Below are positions 60,001 to 64,000 of a stretch of DNA of 64,000 nucleotides, piece by piece (within the stretch, counting starts at the first letter, position 1; the number at the start of each line of letters is the position of its first letter). Below the pieces are notes generated by a model. That model was not told the origin of the DNA, did not search any database, and worked only from the letters and a program-made list of their open reading frames with translations. The stretch spans positions 296,712,464 through 296,776,463 of the forward strand of contig CM077116.1 of the NCBI GenBank assembly GCA_039619475.1. Direction: 5' to 3'. A program made the position numbers and the translations under genes. This DNA is from Icerya purchasi (Eukaryota; Arthropoda; Insecta; Hemiptera; Monophlebidae).

Positions 60001-61207
60001 AAGGCGGTGCATCATGGCACCATTGTCTACGGTTCAGATATTTCGACGGATTTCCTGGAAGGTTTGGCGTGGATATGCGATTGATATTCGGGTTTGAGGT
60101 AAGTTCCGGTCAACAAATGGTACCTGTAGATCGGAATGTAATGATAAATTACGTATTTTACGGTGCGGATAATCACATAAATGTAAAAGCGCAATAAGCG
60201 ATTGCCCCAATAAAGCTCAATCAGCTGGATCGTTCGAAATAATTATTATAAGCTTTACTTAAGTTTTAATACATGCAGCCGGTTTGAAGGAGGATTTTTC
60301 TTCCGCTGTTTTCTTCGGTAGTTTACTAATTTACATTTACAAAATTATTTCACGTGTGTGTGTTTTTATTTTTTTATTTTTTAACCGTACAAGTGTAGAA
60401 ACGAGTGAAGAGAAAATAAAATATTTTCTTCAATCAGGACCGTGTCCACGTGGGCGGGGGGAACTCCCCCCCATGAGAACTGAAATAGTTATTATAAATG
60501 CACAAAAACCTGAAAAAAATCAAAAATTTAAAATAAATATTAATGATTTTTTAGGGAGTTCTTACCTCAAAAAAAAAAAAAAAAAAAAAAAAGAAGAAAT
60601 AAGCTCCATATTTTTAAGTACTTCATTAATATTTTATGCAAAATTTTTTATTACGAGTATTATCAATAACATATGTAATTTTTATTAATGTTTATACAGT
60701 AATTTATTTATGTAAATTAATAATATATAAATCAAAATGATGGAAATTATTAATAGTATGAATATTAGCGAAAAATGTATTGTTATTTATAAAATAAGTA
60801 TGTGAAGAAAATTTTCAACCGCCCTTCAAAATTCTGGGCACGGGCCTGTCTTCAATAACCGCGTTTGTAATGAAAAAATTGTACGCCGTCCAGCGTATTA
60901 TTATCTTTTAACGCAATTTTTACCAATTACACGAATTAGTATGAAGCTAATATTACGAGTAAATATTTAAAAGTGATGGTGTTAATTTTTTTTCTAGACG
61001 ATTGTTTGTACTGCCCCCGCCGAGTGACGATATATATTCATATTTAAGTAAGCGACAATTTTTTGAAAACTTCGAATTAATTTTTGCGTTTGTTTGTTTG
61101 CGCAGCTGATATGCGTTTCAGCCAGTTTTGTGGTAACGCTGGTACAGTTACACATAACATTTATGTTCAAGGCAGCGAGGTCCACTAATTCATCGTCGAA
61201 AATGTGA
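51035..61207 (+). CDS. gustatory receptor family (7tm_7) gene, four exons
   Basis: Insect gustatory receptors are seven-pass ligand-gated channels of chemosensory neurons. Exons: 51035-52037, 57208-57276, 59415-59504 and 61106-61207 (TGA at 61205-61207). The three introns are GT-AG and all phase 0, the conserved C-terminal pattern of the family. Exon 1 (334 codons) holds six hydrophobic spans (FIYAIVMHATFVLSCAF, TQTVFTLVLLI, TLTLIFYFLSLTCYFYTALY, LVHTISNWMFLVGNMSLLF among them). Exon 2 gives INEITVVIHKIINEGSVPEL, the usual acidic Gr helix. Exon 3 ends YGFFKLDGSLMFT, the family's GFFxLDxsL signature. Exon 4 gives ICVSASFVVTLVQLHITF, the last membrane span with a degenerate TYxxxxxQF. The total is about 420 residues, normal for the family. 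Exon 1 opens in phase 2 at an acceptor (AG at 51033-51034), so a short 5' exon is missing. Reading past the CAG|GT donor at 52037 would give a false C-terminus. Confidence 0.85.
52560..52965 (+). other. receptor intron 1, unrecognised part
   Basis: AT-rich sequence between exon 1 and the first LINE copy. I see no coding exon or element end. Confidence 0.4.
52970..53545 (-). pseudogene. LINE 3' fragment, same family as 57726-59279
   Basis: Minus frames include SSNLLPLCKSFHLRFCSDI and VCILKSYSTTFIRFLFSVSF, parallel to SSNLLPLCKGFHLRFWLDM and VCALKPYFITFLRFHFSLVA in the 57726-59279 copy. Nucleotide similarity extends from about 52985 (AGATATATTGTTAATAGGAA) to the end. Only the region after RNase H is present and it is frameshifted. 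It lies in receptor intron 1, antisense to the receptor. Confidence 0.75.
53561..53607. repeat. T-rich tract, (TTTA)n
   Basis: Long T run with TTTA units; possibly the poly(A) tail of a minus-strand retroelement to its right. Confidence 0.8.
53920..54234. mobile_element. palindromic MITE, copy 2, near-perfect hairpin
   Basis: The segment at 54032-54095 (ATCAGAGTGATATAACTTAA ...) is repeated in reverse complement at 54171-54234 with a single mismatch over 64 bases. Imperfect pairing continues into the 75-base centre. The outer left part (AAATACCGACTTCAAG, GCACTAAAAAGTAAAAAAT) resembles the element at 7310-7695. It lies in receptor intron 1, so the primary transcript could fold there. Confidence 0.8.
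54282..54612 (+). pseudogene. LINE RNase H fragment, plus strand
   Basis: One plus frame reads SYTDHTCLYTDGAKAIGYQS (first catalytic Asp in YTDGAK), then VRLHDCCTALDAEIYAMVF (catalytic Glu in AEIYA) and KALLIT. It stops at the SINE piece starting near 54613, before the third catalytic Asp. It comes from a LINE of a different family than its neighbours. Confidence 0.8.
54613..54690 (+). mobile_element. SINE family 1, 3' fragment
   Basis: CAGTTCCGAATATAGTCTCG through TGTGTACACCCGCGTTGCAT and ACACAACCTATAT matches the 3' half of the SINE at 14004-14379. The tRNA-like head is absent. Confidence 0.75.
54990..56740 (-). pseudogene. LINE (endonuclease C-terminus and RT), inactive
   Basis: Read right to left on the minus strand: CSNDHFPIIIDFKRT (catalytic SDH position, here NDH), PVPWWCKNIKKAIIERKRTL (56182-56637). 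Next are LKYHKRYSALGEDSIHPYML and IPDAWKDATVIPISKKNKD (55672-55938). Then come MSVRLYVDNLNISVASNI (55010-55285), where the usual YADD is YVDN, NRLQQWLGNNGLDFSSQKSQ and HVVFHRGR. The wording fits R1/Jockey-like elements. It is broken by several stops, lies antisense in receptor intron 1, and has no RNase H. Confidence 0.85.
57726..59279 (-). pseudogene. LINE RT thumb plus RNase H, 5'-truncated, in receptor intron 2
   Basis: One 517-codon frame. RT thumb: IFLDSRLSFSEHIKYLSSSA, RSKFDYCSFLYGCASKSRL, LDVIQNSCLRLCLGAFKSSP. RNase H: ATVFTDGSKRPDDVGASF and LIISDSMTALQF. The end carries SPYCPLHSNEEHVCGTDHVF. The expected Ser-Gly...NExAD motif before the last Asp is out of frame, and the following stretch is shifted, so the frame is open by chance there. 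The RT palm is missing. It is related to the 45331-49184 LINE but is a distinct family. It occupies most of the intron between receptor exons 2 and 3, in antisense. Confidence 0.85.
59745..59951 (-). mobile_element. SINE family 2, copy with tRNA-like head
   Basis: On the minus strand it begins CTCGGTAGCCTAGTGATAAA (A-box-like), then GTCATAGGTTATCGAAAC (B-box-like). The body follows (AAGTCGCTCTCAGGTTTACC, AATAATTGGATACCAGAGAA), ending in TTACTTTACTTTA. The body matches 17965-18172. It lies in receptor intron 3. Confidence 0.75.
60435..60848. mobile_element. hAT-type MITE with perfect 8-bp target duplication
   Basis: The ends are CAGGACCGTGTCC at the left and the complement of CAGGCCCGTGCCC at the right. 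The octamer tcttcaat flanks both sides (60427-60434 and 60849-60856). The interior is AT-rich with no transposase. It lies in receptor intron 3. Confidence 0.93.
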
Positions 61208-61422
61208 CGATAAGTTAAGGAAAATTCTACTTCACGGAAACGGGAGAATAAGCGAAGAAGCACACAAAAGACGCGCGTAACGATTTAGTCCTTTTATTTT
61301 ACCTAGTACATTGTAATAATAATCCGTCAAACAATTTAGCTTGCCAGTTAAGACACGGCAGATTGAACTGACCGATTAAAATTTACTCAGAAAAGTCGAA
61401 AATCAGGAAATAATAATCATCG

Positions 61423-61428
61423 AATAAA
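61423..61428 (+). terminator. candidate poly(A) signal of the receptor gene
   Basis: AATAAA about 215 bases past the receptor stop codon. Confidence 0.3.
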
Positions 61429-61820
61429 TGATATAATTATCAGCAAAAGAGAAAGTTTCTAAATCATAATCAGAATATCGCAAAATCCCCAAAAAGCAAT
61501 AAGAATAACAACCATAAAATATTAGAATTAAACAGAAAAACCATTAGGATGAAGGTGAAGGGAAGTTAAATTGATTATCGTGATAATGTCAGTAACTATT
61601 GAGAAGGTATTTTGAAACGTATTTTAATTTTATAGTTGTCTAACGGCCGACAAAAATTTTTCGATTTTTTAGACTAAATTAAAATTTCTTTTTTTCTCTT
61701 TTTTGCCCTCCCCCCCATAAATCGGTTTTTAAACATGGACATTGGCCTAAGAACTGGGAAAAAGGAGAAGAAAGAGAATCAAATTTTTATGAGACGTAAA
61801 TTTTCAAAATTTACGGTATA

Positions 61821-62216
61821 CCATATTTACTCGCATAATTTACGCACACATTTGTTTGGAGAAATAATAATATAAACCATACTTGTATTTTCGCGTTATT
61901 AAAATGCATGAATAGAATTACTAACGTTACTAGACAATGTCTTTAATTTCTTAGAAGTAAATTACCGGTAGTGCTGGAATTTATGTTACCTATTAGTATT
62001 GTATAAACATATATTTGGTTCGAAATAAAGGTTACTAATTTCACTTAATCGGTGTGTTTTGTTTAGGTAAAAGGTAACTTTGAAATACACACCTATTATT
62101 ACGTATAATTCGCAAAATGCAGGTTGATCTGATTATTCCCCGCGTAATTTATGCACCGCCTTTTTTGACAGGTTGAAAACGGAAAAAAAGTGCGTAAATT
62201 ACGCGAGTAAATACGG
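61821..62216. mobile_element. TA-flanked MITE (Tc1/mariner-pogo type)
   Basis: The left end CCATATTTACTCGCATAATT (continuing TACGCAC) and the complemented right end CCGTATTTACTCGCGTAATT (continuing TACGCAC) differ at two of 27 positions. TA dinucleotides flank both sides (61819-61820 and 62217-62218). Ends of this wording are usual for pogo-like elements. There is no transposase frame. Confidence 0.85.
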
Positions 62217-62582
62217 TAATAAAGTTCCATCATCGAGACCGGCTGAAATGGCTTCGACTAAAGAAGTTTTACACTCGGATATAAACGGGCTTAAAATTAT
62301 CTTTTTTTTCAACTATGCATTTGTAACTCTAACATTAAGTATAAATAATTGTAACTGAAAGTTAGTTAATAGTAATAATAATATTATAATAATATTGTAA
62401 TAATATTTTCACTATTAAATCGAATTAATATTCTCCGCTTCATGTTACTTTTTTAAATACATATATTTATTTAATGTCGCGCAACCGAAAGGTTATTTGC
62501 CACACGGAAATAGATTTACATCATCAATTTAAGTGTATTATACAATCAAAGATTTACATCGAGTATTAAACTAAAACAATAA

Positions 62583-63090
62583 CTACACTCGATTAATTAT
62601 ACTACAGTCTTGCAAGAAGTGGAAAATAGAGTTAGCAATGTTTCCAAGTATCGCTGTTATCTCCGGTTCCGAGCCGAAATGTTCGTATCTTCGATTCGAG
62701 TAATTTCTGCATTCCAGTAGGACATGTTGAATTGTTATTTGTACTCCGCATTGATCGCAATATGGAGCTGGCGTGCGATTTAGCAAGTACGAATGCGTAA
62801 TGAGACTGTGACCTATTCTTAGTCTGGCTAGGATAGTTTCCTCCTTTCTTGACGTCCTGTACGAGGGATGACCACTCTCCGATATTGGGTTTTATTTTAT
62901 GAAGTTTATTGTTATTTGCAGTGTCCCATTCTGTCTGCCATAGATTTTCCACTGAGGTTGCGATATTTTTGAATTCAAATTTTACTAGACTTTTTTGGAT
63001 TTCCAAGGATGCGTTTGTTAGATGGCTTCGAAGTATAATGAGAAAGCTATCCTGTTTTATGTTACCTGTATGTGCGAAAGGATGCAAATG
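62583..63090 (-). pseudogene. LINE RNase H end / C-terminal fragment
   Basis: Minus frames read SLEIQKSLVKFEFKNIATSV, WQTEWDTANNNKLHKIKPNI, then (other frame) MLNRTPAPYCDQCGVQITIQ, HVLLECRNYSNRR. WxxxW...NKL..IkP and ApyCdxCg...tveHvLleC are the terminal region after RNase H in Jockey/I-like LINEs. It is frameshifted, and only the 3' end is present. Confidence 0.85.
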
Positions 63091-63474
63091 AAAAGAAAAG
63101 ATCGAGTCCGTTATACGTTATATTAGTTATTATTAAATTGAAATAGAAAACAGTAACGACGGCCAGTAAACAACAATATTGCCTAAATAAAAGTATTTTT
63201 ATTCTGTCTTCTTATTTTTGTAGATTACTATTTTTGAATAATTTAACCGCCGCAGTAAAATATTTTCCTTCTGTCTGGCACCTATCTAAGCGAGATTTAC
63301 CCTTTCCGACGGGCGAAATAATAGCGCTTTCTGAGCCCCCTCCCCATAGCGCATTCGCTTTTTAGGGCGGACGTGAACATATATTTTACCTCCGGCGAAA
63401 GGATAAAGTTTACGGACATATATTTTTTTGATAATGCAAAATGTTACATGGTAATAAGATCTAATGAGACCAAT

Positions 63475-63650
63475 TGTTTTATTAAAAATATTATAAAAAA
63501 CACCCGTACTAGAGAAAATTATATTTTAAATATCTATTAGTGGCATGATTCCATGTACGTAACTCCGAAACATGTCGGCTCTTTTTAACACTCTGAACTA
63601 TAATTTTCTCTAGTACGTGTTTTATATATAATATTTTTAATAAAATAATA
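63475..63650. repeat. inverted repeat, ~48-bp arms
   Basis: The left arm (about 63478-63525, TTTTATTAAAAATATTATAA then GTACTAGAGAAAATTATA) pairs with the right arm (about 63601-63648, TATAATTTTCTCTAGTAC then TATAATATTTTTAATAAAAT) with few mismatches. The loop is about 75 bases. It looks like a small MITE. Confidence 0.75.
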
Positions 63651-63739
63651 ACAGAAAATGGACTTTACTATTTACAACTTAAATATGAAAAAGAGACCAA
63701 TTGATGTTTTAAAAACTGTAACGGTAGATACAAAAATCA

Positions 63740-64000
63740 CGGACAGCGGTCGCCTACACACAAATAAATGCTGCTGAACAATTAAACCTCCTAAATGCAT
63801 GCCTAAAACTACTTTCCAGCCCTCCGGAAATATGTTAGCATCATCATAACACCCAAAACCTGGTAAATTCCTTCTAATCCAGAAAACTATCTAAATATAA
63901 TCCGCCTCAGCCACTGGGAAAAATAGTCCGCCACAGACTCCCGCACTTTCTGCAAAACTCTACCATCACTCCAAATGAGCAGTTCGACTTCAGATCCTAA
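63740..64000 (+). pseudogene. Jockey-like LINE RT fragment at window edge
   Basis: Plus-strand translation, across small frame changes, gives LNLLNACLKLLSSPPE, PQPLGKIVRHRLPHFLQNST and ITPNEQFDFRS. This corresponds to the fingers/palm entry of Jockey RTs (NYRPISLL..LGKifErl, iIPxeQFGFRs). The rest lies outside the window. Confidence 0.65.

Overview
The window is A+T-rich animal nuclear DNA, almost certainly from an insect with a large, repeat-laden genome. Evidence: genes split by GT-AG introns, a Crumbs-complex scaffold (Patj), a gustatory receptor of the insect 7tm_7 type, a DUF4806 protein, and a TE mix typical of arthropods (Jockey-like and RNase H-bearing LINEs, mariner, hAT, piggyBac, Helitron, tRNA-derived SINEs). 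A hemipteran or similar insect is plausible, but the species cannot be fixed from sequence. There is no operon, CRISPR array or other prokaryotic feature. Most long open frames are TE remnants or their antisense shadows.

Layout. 1-3200: decayed LINE pieces in plain AT-rich DNA. 3200-4340: CpG-dense, gene-less island with a TATA-like box. 4780-7700: hAT-type MITE, a TA-flanked minisatellite element, an endonuclease fragment and a palindromic MITE. 9270-16560: mariner relic, two large inverted repeats, a SINE with target-site duplication and a LINE. 17462-27924 (minus): the 5' half of Patj (L27 domain and start of PDZ1), with a Jockey element in one intron; the gene runs off the left edge. 28561-33070: hAT MITE, a five-exon DUF4806 gene (minus, 5' end missing) and a dead hAT transposase. 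34590-44410: LINE, hAT MITE, piggyBac relic, nested hAT pieces, Helitron helicase piece, a roughly 325-bp higher-order tandem repeat and a Helitron with doubled 5' ends. 45330-49184 (minus): the youngest-looking LINE. 51035-61207 (plus): a gustatory receptor gene assembled here from four exons joined by phase-0 introns, the introns packed with LINE, SINE and MITE copies. 61300-64000: a TA-flanked MITE, LINE pieces and another palindrome.

The three host genes are not functionally linked. Patj is a polarity scaffold, the receptor is chemosensory, and the DUF4806 protein has no known role. The main result is the recovery of spliced host genes whose short exons lie inside TE-derived DNA, together with several TE families whose ends and target-site duplications can be read directly. 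No new multi-gene system was found.
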